Of a stretch of DNA of 52,299 bases, positions 33,495-42,189 are shown piece by piece; position 1 is the first letter of the stretch; the number at the start of each line of letters is the position of its first letter. The notes beneath the pieces were generated by a model. That model saw only the letters and a program-made list of their open reading frames with translations, made no database searches and was not told the origin of the DNA. The position numbers and the translations under genes were made by a program. Source of the stretch: JAGZEG01 sp963930185 (GTDB taxonomy: Bacteria; Actinomycetota; Coriobacteriia; Coriobacteriales; UMGS124); the NCBI GenBank assembly GCA_963930185.1, contig CAWVLT010000020.1, positions 1 through 52,299 on the forward strand, in the 5' to 3' direction.

Positions 33495-34061
33495 GTGACC
33501 ACCATCAGCACTGCAGACTTCAAGAACGGCATGGGCATCCAGATCGACGGCAAAGACTACGTCATCGTCGAGTTCCAGCACGTCAAGCCCGGCAAGGGCG
33601 GCGCCTTCGTGCGCACCAAGATCCGCGACCTGCGCACCGGCCGCACCAACGAGCTCACCTTCAACGCGGGTAAGAAGTTCGAGGACGTGCGCATCGAGAC
33701 CAAGGAGATGCAGTACCTCTATCAGGAGGGCGACATCTACTGGTTCATGGACAACGAGACCTACGACCAGATTCCCGTAGCCTCCGAGCTGGTGGGCGAG
33801 AGCTGGATGTTCCTCAAGGAGAACGACACCTGCCTGATGCAGTACGCCAACGGCAACCTCTACGCCGTCCAGCCCCCGATGTTCATCGAGGTCGAGATCG
33901 CCGAGACCGAGCCCGGCTTCAAGGGCGACACCGTCCAGGCCGGCACCAAGCCCGCCAAGATCGCGACCGGCGCCACCATCCAGGTGCCCATGTTCCTCAA
34001 CATCGGCGACGTCATCAAGGTCGACACCCGCGAGGGCGGCAAGTACGTCTCCCGCGTGTAG
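33495..34061 (+). CDS. efp: Elongation factor P
   Basis: Rescues ribosomes stalled at consecutive prolines. The 188-aa protein has the three beta-barrel domains in normal order. The tip loop reads VKPGKGGAF, with the potentially modified lysine at residue 34; it is the general PGKGGA type, not the PGKGP form reported for some actinobacterial EF-P. The start is GTG 33495 with AAAGG seven bases upstream; GTG 33480 would add five residues. A strong terminator follows at 34170. Confidence 0.95.
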   Translation: MTTISTADFKNGMGIQIDGKDYVIVEFQHVKPGKGGAFVRTKIRDLRTGRTNELTFNAGKKFEDVRIETKEMQYLYQEGDIYWFMDNETYDQIPVASELVGESWMFLKENDTCLMQYANGNLYAVQPPMFIEVEIAETEPGFKGDTVQAGTKPAKIATGATIQVPMFLNIGDVIKVDTREGGKYVSRV

Positions 34062-34169
34062 CCTCGGGTGGTTCGATCCGCCACGCCGCCGTGTGCGGTC
34101 TGCCGTGACGCCGTGTGCGGCCGGCGCCGCCTGCGGCCTTCGGGTCGTGTAAGGCACGTGTGTTTGAGC

Positions 34170-34205
34170 GGGATCGGAAGGGGCCTTGCCCCTCCGATCC
34201 CTTTT
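34170..34205 (+). terminator. Rho-independent terminator after efp
   Basis: GGGATCGGAAGGGG (34170-34183) pairs with CCCCTCCGATCCC (34189-34201) with a one-base bulge, followed by TTTT (34202-34205). Confidence 0.9.
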
Positions 34206-34238
34206 GCTATGAGGCTTCGCAGACCAGGGAGGTGCGTC

Positions 34239-34865
34239 GTGGCCCAGCCCGACTCGTACAGGACGATAGCCGCCCGCGCCCAGGCCTCCGTCGTCGTGGA
34301 GCGCAGCGAGTTCATAGCCGTCGCCTACCCGGTGACCAGCGAAGAGGAGGCCTTCGCCACGCTGGAGGAGATCCGCCGCGACAACCCCAAGGCCCGGCAC
34401 AACGTGTGGGCCTACCTGCTGCGCGACGGGCGCGAGCGCTGCTCGGATGACGGCGAGCCCCAGAAGACGGCGGGACTTCCCACCCTGGAGGTCCTGCGTC
34501 ACAGCGGCCTGGTCGACCTTGCCGTCGTGACCACGCGCTACTTTGGCGGGGTGCTGCTCGGCGCCGGCGGGCTCGTGCGCGCCTACACGTCGGCCGCCCA
34601 GCAGGCGCTGGCTGCCGCCGAGCCTGTCGAGTACACGCAGTGCCGGCTCGTGCGCGTGGCCATCGAGTACGGGCTGTACGACCGCGTGTGTCACCTCGCG
34701 GCAGCGGCGGGCGGCAAGCTCGGCGAGACCTCCTTCACCGACCAGGTGACCCTTGCGGTGCTGTTCCGAGCGGGGGAGGAGCCGGGCTTTGTCAGTGACC
34801 TCGGCGAGATGTCCGGCGGTCGTGCGCACGTGACGCTTGACGAGCCCATGTTCTGCAGGTTCTAG
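34239..34865 (+). CDS. IMPACT/YigZ-family protein
   Basis: A 208-aa cytoplasmic protein. The UPF0029 N-terminal domain carries the signatures RHNVWAYLL, CSDDGEPQKTAGLPTLEVL and VVTTRYFGGVLLGAGGLVRAY; a smaller alpha/beta C-terminal domain follows. In eukaryotes IMPACT acts in translational control; the bacterial role is unsettled. The start GTG 34239 follows GGGAGG (34227-34232); the frame is open further upstream but crosses the efp terminator. Confidence 0.88.
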   Translation: MAQPDSYRTIAARAQASVVVERSEFIAVAYPVTSEEEAFATLEEIRRDNPKARHNVWAYLLRDGRERCSDDGEPQKTAGLPTLEVLRHSGLVDLAVVTTRYFGGVLLGAGGLVRAYTSAAQQALAAAEPVEYTQCRLVRVAIEYGLYDRVCHLAAAAGGKLGETSFTDQVTLAVLFRAGEEPGFVSDLGEMSGGRAHVTLDEPMFCRF

Positions 34866-34897
34866 TTGCATATGCCAGCGAGAAGAGAGGATGCGCC

Positions 34898-35335
34898 ATG
34901 GCGGGCAAGGGAGGCATCATGAAGGACGACGGAACGCGACCCGGACTGCTCGGGCAGCTGGCGGGATTCGGCGTGGTGGGCGTCATCGCCTTCGTCATAG
35001 ATTACGGCCTCATGATCCTGCTCACTGAGGCCTTTGGCGTGAACTACCTGCTCAGCACCACCATCTCCTTCGTGGTGTCGGTCATCTTCAACTACCTTGC
35101 CTCGATGCGCTTCGTGTTCGCGCACAAGGAGGGCATGAGCCGCACGCGCGAGTTCGTGATCTTCATCGTGCTCTCGGTGGTGGGCCTGGGGCTCAACGAC
35201 CTGCTCATGTGGGTGGGCCAGAGCCTAATGGGTATCGACTACCGCATCACCAAGATCGTGGTCACTGCCATCGTCATGGTCTACAACTTCGTGACTCGCA
35301 AGATCTTCCTCGATGGGAGCCGCGAGTCAAAGTAG
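34898..35335 (+). CDS. GtrA-family membrane protein
   Basis: A 145-aa protein with four hydrophobic helices, starting after a polar N-terminus: LAGFGVVGVIAFVIDYGLMI, STTISFVVSVIFNYLASMRFVF, FVIFIVLSVVGLGLNDLLMW and KIVVTAIVMVYNFVTRKIF. The last ends with the typical F-x-RK-F motif. The family helps translocate lipid-linked sugars for cell-surface glycan decoration. ATG 34898 follows AGAGAGGA. It lies alone 32 bp after the YigZ gene, with no glycosyltransferase beside it. Confidence 0.9.
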   Translation: MAGKGGIMKDDGTRPGLLGQLAGFGVVGVIAFVIDYGLMILLTEAFGVNYLLSTTISFVVSVIFNYLASMRFVFAHKEGMSRTREFVIFIVLSVVGLGLNDLLMWVGQSLMGIDYRITKIVVTAIVMVYNFVTRKIFLDGSRESK

Positions 35336-35694
35336 GGGCGCGATGCTCCTGGCTTGGCGACGTACGACGAGTGTTGCGTGATGTGCTGAGCACGATATGC
35401 CCGACTCGACGTGCCGTGCGCTGCGCAGATCGCGGTGCAGTGAGCGATGCGTTGGGTGCCTGCTGCGCGGAGTCGAGTCATTTGTGCTAAAAAATGCGAC
35501 TTTAGGATGACTTGCAGGCAGGTGGGCAAGCAACAATACGGGTAAGCGAACAATCCCGAATCATTTACCAGCGGTGATACGGATCAATAACTTCGTAGTA
35601 CGCCTCTACCTAGACTCCACCAGTCCTAACTCAACGTTTTTTAGCGGAGCAGACTGCTGGGCGCGCAGCGATGGGTGGGCTGCTGACCTTAGAT
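35336..35694. other. Intergenic region between convergent gtrA-type gene and murB
   Basis: No gene supported. The part at about 35480-35650 is A+T-rich, with short A- and T-runs (TAAAAAATG near 35490, a T6 near 35637). I see no convincing stem-loop terminator, tRNA or repeat. Confidence 0.5.
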
Positions 35695-36849
35695 TTAGAT
35701 CTCGCACCCAACGAGCACGGTCTCGGCTACGAGCGTCACGCCGAAGGCCTCGCGCACGCCGTCGCGCACGTGGCGGGCGAGCTCGATCACATCGGCGGCC
35801 ATCGCGTGCCCGCGGTTGGTGAGCGCAAGGCAGTGCCTGGTCGAGAGCGTCGCACGGCTGTCCGCACCGTGTACGCCAAAGCCGCGCGGGAATCCGGCGT
35901 GCTCGATGAGCCAGGCCGCCGAGGTCTTGACGCCGCCGGTGGCGGGGTAGCGCGGGGCGTCGGCGGGCAGCGTCTCAGCCGCCTCCTCGCTCAGCACGGG
36001 GTTCATGAAGAACGAGCCGGTGCTCCAGCGGTCGTAGTCGTGCGCGTCCGCCGCATCGCACAGCCCCTCGGCAAGCATGGCCTTCTTGGCACGTACCTCA
36101 AGCACGGTCTGGCGTATCTGGGCGACGGGCATGCTCGTGCCCACCTCCACGCCAAGCGCATGGGCGAGCTGGGAGTGCCCGAGGGTGCCGACGTCGCTGC
36201 GGCGCAGGCCGAGCGTGGCGTCCAGCACGATCCAGCGTGGGGAGGGGAACCACGCTCGCGCGGGCTGGCCCGAGCTGCCGCGCGACGAGCCGCACCCGGC
36301 GCCCTCGCCGCGTCCCTCCATGCTGCGCCGCAGCATGGAGGTGCGATAGCCCAGACCCAGCTCGTCGGCATGCCAGACACGCATCTCGCCGGTCGCGCGG
36401 TCCATCAGCGTGGCGCTGACCAGGGCGCTGCCCATCTCCTGGCCGTAGGCGCCGATGTTCTGCATGCAGGCCGAGCCGATCATGCCCGGCACGCCGGCGA
36501 GGGCCTCGATCCCCTCAAGGCCCTCGCTCACGGCGAACGCCACCACGTCATCCCAGGCGGCACCGGCCTCGCAGCGCACAAGCACCTCGTGCGCTTCGTC
36601 GGGCCCGGCCTGCCCGAGCATCTCGATCCGGGCGTTGCGCGGGCGCACGACCACCCCGGGGAAGCCCCTGTCGCTCACCAGCACGTTCGACCCGCCGCCG
36701 AGCACGAACAGCGGCGTACGCGCCTCGTCGGTGGTGCGAACCACGTCGCAGAGCTCCTGCGCGTCGTCCGTCTCCACCAGCCTGCGCGCGCACCCGCCCA
36801 CGCGGATGGTGGTGAGCTCGGCGATCGGTACGTTGGTGCTGGTCAGCAT
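35695..36849 (-). CDS. murB: UDP-N-acetylenolpyruvoylglucosamine reductase
   Basis: FAD enzyme that completes UDP-MurNAc synthesis. The 384-aa protein shows the FAD-binding TTIRVGG near the start, LFVLGGGSNVLVSD, EALAGVPGMIGSACMQNIGAYGQE, the catalytic Ser region YDRWSTGSFFMNPV, and AAWLIEHAGF...GVHG. It is a type I (E. coli-like) MurB. An internal low-complexity insertion rich in Gly/Ser/Arg (about residues 180-205) is not typical. The ATG at 36849 follows CTGGAGGAGC. It lies downstream of two pepC genes but is separated by 143 bp with a minisatellite. Confidence 0.93.
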   Translation of the reverse strand: MLTSTNVPIAELTTIRVGGCARRLVETDDAQELCDVVRTTDEARTPLFVLGGGSNVLVSDRGFPGVVVRPRNARIEMLGQAGPDEAHEVLVRCEAGAAWDDVVAFAVSEGLEGIEALAGVPGMIGSACMQNIGAYGQEMGSALVSATLMDRATGEMRVWHADELGLGYRTSMLRRSMEGRGEGAGCGSSRGSSGQPARAWFPSPRWIVLDATLGLRRSDVGTLGHSQLAHALGVEVGTSMPVAQIRQTVLEVRAKKAMLAEGLCDAADAHDYDRWSTGSFFMNPVLSEEAAETLPADAPRYPATGGVKTSAAWLIEHAGFPRGFGVHGADSRATLSTRHCLALTNRGHAMAADVIELARHVRDGVREAFGVTLVAETVLVGCEI

Positions 36850-36890
36850 TGCTCCTCCAGGTTAGTCGTGCGCAAACGGGTCAATAGCGC

Positions 36891-36941
36891 CCGGCGTTCT
36901 TGGTGCTCCGGCATTCTTGGTGCTCCGGCATTCTTGGTGCT
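36891..36941. repeat. 17-bp minisatellite, three copies
   Basis: Three consecutive copies of CCGGC(A/G)TTCTTGGTGCT at 36891-36907, 36908-36924 and 36925-36941, with a decayed fourth copy after. Copies 2 and 3 are identical. It fills the gap between murB and pepC. Confidence 0.85.
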
Positions 36942-36992
36942 CCGGCGCTCAGACGCTCCTGCGTCCTTGGCGCCTCCGGCGCTCTCGTCGTC

Positions 36993-38441
36993 CTAGTCGC
37001 TCATGCCGAACATCGGCGACCAGGGGTTCGTCTCGATGACGGGCGTGTCGGCGCTATCCCAGGCCTTTACGATCTCGGCGGGCAGGTAGTCGCGGTGCAC
37101 GATGACCTGGCCCACGTAGGCGTTGAAGAACCGATCGGTCATGATGAAGTAGCCGTCGTGGCAGTGCTCCTTGCCCCAGCTGTTCTCCACGCGCCATGCG
37201 CTGGGAGAGCCGTCGTCGGCAAGGTTCACGCCCTGGAACGTCATGGCGTGGTTGAGCGAGACCTCGCAGGTGTCGAAGGCCTGGGCCTTCTCGATCTCGA
37301 AGTCCACCCCGAACAGCGACTGCGGGTCAAAGGTCTGCGTGTCGAGCAGGCCCGTGGCGTCGTCGCGGTCCATATTCTTGAGCACGTCGCAGGCAAACCA
37401 CGCGGGATGTCCGGCCTTGAGCTGCTCGATGACGCCGGCCTTGAGCACCTCGATGGGCTCGTTGAGGATGCGGATGGGCACGCCGGCGACCGACCCCCAG
37501 TGCTGCAGCTGCAGGATCGAGCCATAGGGGCGGCTCTCGCCGGGGATGTTGCCCAGGCTCACGTAGTCGTGCAGGTTCACGTGGGCGTAGCGCTCCAGGA
37601 ACCCCTTGGGCGTGAGGCCGCTCAGGCGCACGAAGCGCCCGTCGCAGGCGCGGGCGGCCTTGCGGGCGGCGAGCGCCTCGGGCGAGGCGTCCTTGTCCGC
37701 GCAGGCGTCCTCACCCGATGCGCCGGCCTCGGGGCGGGCGTCGGCCACGTACTCGAAGTCAAAGGTCGCGGGCGGCTCGCCCAGCGCCACGCACAGCATG
37801 CGGTACACCTCGCTGAGCATGGCCTGTTTCTTGTCGCCGATCTCCTGAGCCGTGGCACCTGCGGCGATGGCCTCGCGCAGCTCTATCGCGTCGCGGCGCA
37901 TCTTGCGGAAGAGCATGTCGTTCATGTCGGAGGTCGCGCAGGCGTTTGCCGTGTCGGGCATGCACTGCTTGGGCACCACGCCGTACTTCTCGATGAGGGC
38001 CACCGCCATGTCCCACCAGCCGCCGTCGGGCACGGGGGCCTCCAGGCGCATCTGCAGGACGCGGTCGTCAAGCGGCAGGTCGGCGGTGCGGATGACCTCC
38101 TCCAGGAACAGGTTGGCCTTCTCGAGCTTGTCGTAGAACTGGATGTAGACCTGCGAGAGCTCGAAGCTCGTGGTGCCCAGCTCGCTCATCATGCGGTCGC
38201 GCAGCACGTTGAGCGCGGCGAACGCCCAGCAGCGACCGCTCTTGCGCTGGTTGGTGACCTCGCCGGTGGGGGAGAGGCTCACCGAGTAGGTGTCGTGGTA
38301 GAGCCGGTAGGGCAGCGGGCTGCGCATGGCGGCGCGCACGCCGGCCGAGGTGGCGGCGTTGCGGGCCACGACGTAGGGGCCCCAGGCGGCGAGGTCCTCC
38401 GAGAACGAGGCGAGCTGCGCCTGCGTGATGTCCTGATCCAT
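36993..38441 (-). CDS. pepC: Aminopeptidase C (bleomycin hydrolase family), copy 1
   Basis: Cytoplasmic papain-like cysteine aminopeptidase (C1B), 482 aa. Catalytic Cys is in NQRKSGRCWAFAALNV (about C71), His in SLNHAMTFQGV and Asn in WRVENSWGKEHCHDGYF. Compared with copy 2 it has an Ala/Asp-rich insertion (about residues 230-260). The ATG at 38441 is preceded on its strand by GAAGAAGGGAAG. Supplies amino acids from peptides, useful to a saccharolytic and peptide-using anaerobe. Confidence 0.93.
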   Translation of the reverse strand: MDQDITQAQLASFSEDLAAWGPYVVARNAATSAGVRAAMRSPLPYRLYHDTYSVSLSPTGEVTNQRKSGRCWAFAALNVLRDRMMSELGTTSFELSQVYIQFYDKLEKANLFLEEVIRTADLPLDDRVLQMRLEAPVPDGGWWDMAVALIEKYGVVPKQCMPDTANACATSDMNDMLFRKMRRDAIELREAIAAGATAQEIGDKKQAMLSEVYRMLCVALGEPPATFDFEYVADARPEAGASGEDACADKDASPEALAARKAARACDGRFVRLSGLTPKGFLERYAHVNLHDYVSLGNIPGESRPYGSILQLQHWGSVAGVPIRILNEPIEVLKAGVIEQLKAGHPAWFACDVLKNMDRDDATGLLDTQTFDPQSLFGVDFEIEKAQAFDTCEVSLNHAMTFQGVNLADDGSPSAWRVENSWGKEHCHDGYFIMTDRFFNAYVGQVIVHRDYLPAEIVKAWDSADTPVIETNPWSPMFGMSD

Positions 38442-38605
38442 AAGGATGCGCTTCCCTTCTTCGTATGGAGGCCCGGCATCGGGCAGCTGCGTGCATGCAG
38501 GCTGGGGCGATCCGGGGAGATGCCGTGCAAGGCGCGCGGGGGGCCGAAGCGTGCTTGGCCACGTGAGCCCCCGCGCAGCGCAGCACGGCGCTTATCCGGA
38601 TTGCC

Positions 38606-39961
38606 CTAGCGGGCCAGGGCCAGCGTGCCCATGGGGTCCCACGGACGCAGACTGACGGGCTCGGTCGCCCAGGCGGCCAGCTCGTCTGCGGTCAGGTACT
38701 TCTTGTCGACGACGATCTGGTAGACGAACTCGTCAAACCACGAGTCGTCCATGATGTAGAAGCCGTCCTTGCCGAAGTCCTTGCCCCAGCTGTTCTCCAC
38801 GCGCCACTGGGTGGTCTTGCCCTCGGCGTCCAGGTCGACGCCCTGCAGCACCATGGCGTGGGTCATGCACGAGTCGCCGTAGTCCAGGCGCGTGGCGCGG
38901 TCCATGTCCACCGGGGTGCCCAGCAGCGTGTCCACGTCAAGGGCGCTGGGGTCCAGGATGCCGTCCTCGCGCACGCTGTACTGTCCCACGTCGCTGCCGA
39001 ACCACACGGGGCGGTTGTCGCGCAGCTGGGCCAGGGCCAGCTCCTTGAGGCGCTCGATGGGCAGGTTGAGGTACTTCACCTGGCCGTCCTCGGCCACGTT
39101 GCCCAGACGCTCCACCGTGTAGGTGTGGCCGAAGGGCTTGTCGGCGGTGTTGGCGCTGATGACGCTCACGTACTGGTCGAGGTCCATGCCCACGTACTTG
39201 GCGTAGAACTCCTGCGGGGTGATGCCCAGCTCCTCGACGGTCTGGGGCTTGTCGCCCTTGGTGCGCGCGCGGAAGTCAAAGGTCGCGGGCGGCTCGCCCA
39301 GGCAGGTGCACAGGATGCGGCGCACGGCGGTCATCATCGCGGGGATGCGGCCGCGCACCTCGTCGAGCGACGCGCCGGCCTCGTGCGCGCGGCGAAGCTC
39401 GGCGGCGTCGGCGCGCAGCAGCTTGGTGAGGTAGGTGTCCATCTCGCGGGTGGCCGAGGAGCAGGCGGTCTCGGGCATGGCCTCCTTGGGCACCACGCCG
39501 TACTTGCGCACCAGCGACACGAACATGTCCCACTGGCCGCCGTCGCACAGCGGGTCGGCGAGCAGGTAGGCCATCTCGCGGCCCTCCAGGGGCTCGTCGA
39601 GCATGTCGACCACGTTGCAGAGGAACCAGTTGGAGCGCTCCAGCTTGTCCCAGAACAGCGGGTAGCTCTGCGAGAGCTCGAAGGTCTCGAGGTTCTGCTT
39701 GACCATGACCTCGCGGCGCATGACGTTGAGCGCGGCGAACATCCAGCAGCGGCCCGAGCTCTTCTGGTTGGTGATCTCGCCCTGCGGGGTCACCTGGACG
39801 CTGAAGGCGCAGGTCGCCTTGGCCACGCGCTCGGGGACGCGGGCGCTCTTGTTGATGCCGTTGGACGTGACGGCGTTCTTGGCCACCACGTAGGCCGCGT
39901 CGCGGGGAAAGTCGTTGGTCGACGCCGGCACGGGGGTGAACAGGGACGGGTCGCTTGCCAT
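38606..39961 (-). CDS. pepC: Aminopeptidase C (bleomycin hydrolase family), copy 2
   Basis: Second tandem C1B cysteine aminopeptidase, 451 aa. The active site is complete: Cys in NQKSSGRCWMFAALNV (about C72), His in CMTHAMVLQGVDL and Asn in WRVENSWGKDFGKDGFY. It is the normal length for the family. It lies upstream of copy 1 on the same strand with a 164-bp gap. The two are clearly homologous throughout but well diverged, suggesting an old duplication. The ATG at 39961 follows TAGGAGG on its strand. Confidence 0.93.
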   Translation of the reverse strand: MASDPSLFTPVPASTNDFPRDAAYVVAKNAVTSNGINKSARVPERVAKATCAFSVQVTPQGEITNQKSSGRCWMFAALNVMRREVMVKQNLETFELSQSYPLFWDKLERSNWFLCNVVDMLDEPLEGREMAYLLADPLCDGGQWDMFVSLVRKYGVVPKEAMPETACSSATREMDTYLTKLLRADAAELRRAHEAGASLDEVRGRIPAMMTAVRRILCTCLGEPPATFDFRARTKGDKPQTVEELGITPQEFYAKYVGMDLDQYVSVISANTADKPFGHTYTVERLGNVAEDGQVKYLNLPIERLKELALAQLRDNRPVWFGSDVGQYSVREDGILDPSALDVDTLLGTPVDMDRATRLDYGDSCMTHAMVLQGVDLDAEGKTTQWRVENSWGKDFGKDGFYIMDDSWFDEFVYQIVVDKKYLTADELAAWATEPVSLRPWDPMGTLALAR

Positions 39962-40210
39962 GTCGAACCTCCTAGGTTGTCATATGTTGTCCTGTACGAA
40001 CACCTCAGATTATGGCAGAGCGCGCGGCAAAGGGGGAGCCTGCCGCAAAGACAGCGCAAAAGCGTGACAGGTGCGCCGCAAGCGGGCAGATATGAACCGT
40101 GAGCGGGCTTGACGCGTCGCGCGCCCTAAACTTTGGGTACCATGTAGCGGATAGGATGCGCGTCGCGCGCTTGGACGTCGGGGACGTCGAGCCGAGGGGA
40201 GGGAGGTGCC

Positions 40211-41677
40211 ATGTCAACGCAGCAGGTCAGAGTCTCGTCCGCGCACGCGGGTCCTGTGGATGTCACGGACGAAGCGCGGGTCCCAAGCCCGCTTGACGAG
40301 CAGGGGTGCGTGCCGGCATGGGCGCTGTCCGCCCTCGAGGCGCTGCAGTCCCACGGCCGGCAGGCCTACCTGGTGGGTGGCTTTGTGCGCGACGCGCTGC
40401 TCGGCCGTCCCTCCCATGACGTCGACATGACCACCGACGCCCCCTGGGAGCAGGTCAGGGACCTGTTCGCCGCCGCCGGGTGCCCCGTCGTGGAGACGGG
40501 CGCGCGCCACGGCACGGTCACCGTGTTCGTGGAGGGCAACCCCATCGAGGTCACGACGTTTCGCAGCGACGGCGCATATAGCGACGGGCGCCACCCCGAC
40601 CAGGTGAGGTTTGTGAGCACGGTCGAGGAGGACCTCGCGCGACGCGACTTCACCGTCAACGCCATGGCGTGGAACCCCCGTCGCGGCCTGGTGGACCCCT
40701 ATGGCGGGCGCGACGACCTGGCCGGCGGGATCATTCGCGCGGTGGGGGAGCCCCGCTTGCGCTTCTCCGAGGACGGCCTGCGCATCCTGCGCGCCCTGCG
40801 CTTCGCCTCGAAGCTGGGGTTTGCCATCGAGCCCGCCACGCTGTCGGCCCTCTACGCCTGCGCCGACGAGCTCGAGCGCATATCCGAGGAGCGCATCGCC
40901 GTGGAGTACGACGGCATCGTGTGCGGGGCGCACGCCGTCGACGTGCTGCGCACTCACGTGGCCCTCATCGAGCGCGTGGCGCCCGAGATCGCCCCCATGG
41001 TGGGCTTCGATCAGCGCAGCAAGTGGCACTGCTACGACGTGTGGGAGCACTGCTTGCACGCCCTTGAGTTGCTCGAGCCTGACGCCTCGAGCATCGTGCG
41101 GCACGTGACCCTGCTCCACGACATCGGCAAGCCGCGCTGCTTCACGCTCGACGAGGCCGGCCACGGCCACTTCTACGAGCACGAGGAGATGGGCTCGCGC
41201 ATCGCCCGCGGGCTGTTCCGCCGCCTGCGGTGGCGCTCGCTCGACATCGACCACGCCTGCCTGCTCATCCGGGTGCACGACCATCGCATCGACCCCACGA
41301 CGCGCGGGGTGCGCCGCATGCTCGCCCGCCTGTCGCGGGCCTACGCGGGCTCGGACGCCATCACCGAGCAGCTGATGGAGGAGCTGCTCCAGATCAAGCG
41401 CGTCGACACGCTCGCCCACGCTCCCAAGGCCATCGAGAGCCGCATGAACGAGCTGGCGCGCGTGCGCGAGCAGCTCGCCGTGGTGCTTGAGGAGGGGCAG
41501 GCCTTCCGGGTGCGCGACCTTGAGATCGGCGGCGCCGACGTGATCGCCGCGGGGTTCCCGCGCGGCCCTGAGGTCGGCCACGAGCTGCGCACCCTGCTCT
41601 CCAAGGTCGTGGACGGGCGCGTTCCCAACGAGCGCGAGGCCCTGCTCGCCGAGCTCACCCGCGACGCCTGTCGCTGA
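40211..41677 (+). CDS. CCA tRNA nucleotidyltransferase with HD domain
   Basis: Adds or repairs the 3' CCA of tRNAs. The 488-aa protein has the class II nucleotidyltransferase motif YLVGGFVRDALLGRPSHDVDMTTDAP with catalytic Asp pair, then RRDFTVNAMAWNPRRG, the RNA/head domain with ILRALRFASKLGFAIEP, and a C-terminal HD domain (HVTLLHDIGKPRCF...HGHFYEHEEMGSRIA). The ATG at 40211 follows GGGAGGGAGG. Both tRNAs in this window encode CCA, so here repair may be the main role. It is divergent from pepC and convergent with the suf operon. Confidence 0.92.
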   Translation: MSTQQVRVSSAHAGPVDVTDEARVPSPLDEQGCVPAWALSALEALQSHGRQAYLVGGFVRDALLGRPSHDVDMTTDAPWEQVRDLFAAAGCPVVETGARHGTVTVFVEGNPIEVTTFRSDGAYSDGRHPDQVRFVSTVEEDLARRDFTVNAMAWNPRRGLVDPYGGRDDLAGGIIRAVGEPRLRFSEDGLRILRALRFASKLGFAIEPATLSALYACADELERISEERIAVEYDGIVCGAHAVDVLRTHVALIERVAPEIAPMVGFDQRSKWHCYDVWEHCLHALELLEPDASSIVRHVTLLHDIGKPRCFTLDEAGHGHFYEHEEMGSRIARGLFRRLRWRSLDIDHACLLIRVHDHRIDPTTRGVRRMLARLSRAYAGSDAITEQLMEELLQIKRVDTLAHAPKAIESRMNELARVREQLAVVLEEGQAFRVRDLEIGGADVIAAGFPRGPEVGHELRTLLSKVVDGRVPNEREALLAELTRDACR

Positions 41678-41684
41678 CGAGAAG

Positions 41685-41730
41685 GGCCCGCCGGGTGCGG
41701 CGCGCGGCGTCGCGTCCCCGACGGGCCTTT
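41685..41730. terminator. Probable bidirectional terminator between the CCA enzyme and sufU
   Basis: GGCCCGCCGGG (41685-41695) pairs with CCCGACGGGCC (about 41717-41727) with one mismatch, flanked by AA and TTT. It sits between the ends of two convergent genes. Confidence 0.6.
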
Positions 41731-41748
41731 GCATCGCATACGTGTTGG

Positions 41749-42189
41749 CTACTCGCCGTCGTGCGCCCCGAGCATCTCGTCGAGGGTGCGCCACGCCAGC
41801 TCCGCGCACTTCACGCGCGAGGGCATGTGGCTCACCGACTGCAGGCAGCAGGCGTCGCCCAGCTCCTCGAGGGCCTCAGGGTCGCTCTCCTCGCCGCGCA
41901 CCATCCTGCCGAACAGGTGGCACATGTCACGCGCCTCGCGCGGGGTGAGGCCGATCACGGCGTCGGCCATCATGTCGGCCGACGCCTGGGAGACGGCGCA
42001 GCCGTGCCCGGTGAACGACGCCTCGGCAATCGTGCCGTCCTCGCCCAGGCGCACCTGGAGCTTGAGCTCGTCACCGCAGGTGGGGTTGACGCCCTCGTGC
42101 TCGCAGGTGGCGTTCTCCATCTCGTACTTGTAGTCGGGGTTGGCGTTGTGCTCGATGAGCGCGGCGGAGTACAGGTCAGTCATTGCCAT
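41749..42189 (-). CDS. sufU: SufU-type Fe-S cluster assembly / sulfur-transfer protein
   Basis: A 146-aa IscU-like zinc protein that accepts sulfur from SufS in Gram-positive SUF systems. The three conserved Cys are seen in NPTCGDEL (C38, with Asp40), GHGCAVSQASAD and VKCAELAW, and the SufU-specific insertion precedes the last. The start ATG overlaps the end of sufS by 14 bp, so translation is coupled. It is the last gene of sufCBDSU. Confidence 0.95.
   Translation of the reverse strand: MAMTDLYSAALIEHNANPDYKYEMENATCEHEGVNPTCGDELKLQVRLGEDGTIAEASFTGHGCAVSQASADMMADAVIGLTPREARDMCHLFGRMVRGEESDPEALEELGDACCLQSVSHMPSRVKCAELAWRTLDEMLGAHDGE

Noticed and set aside
35586..35597. loxP-like ATAACTTCGTA
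   Set aside because: Only one half-arm matches, there is no inverted partner and no recombinase nearby; chance similarity.
36891..36960. CRISPR-like array
   Set aside because: The 17-bp units are directly adjacent with no spacers, so it is a minisatellite.
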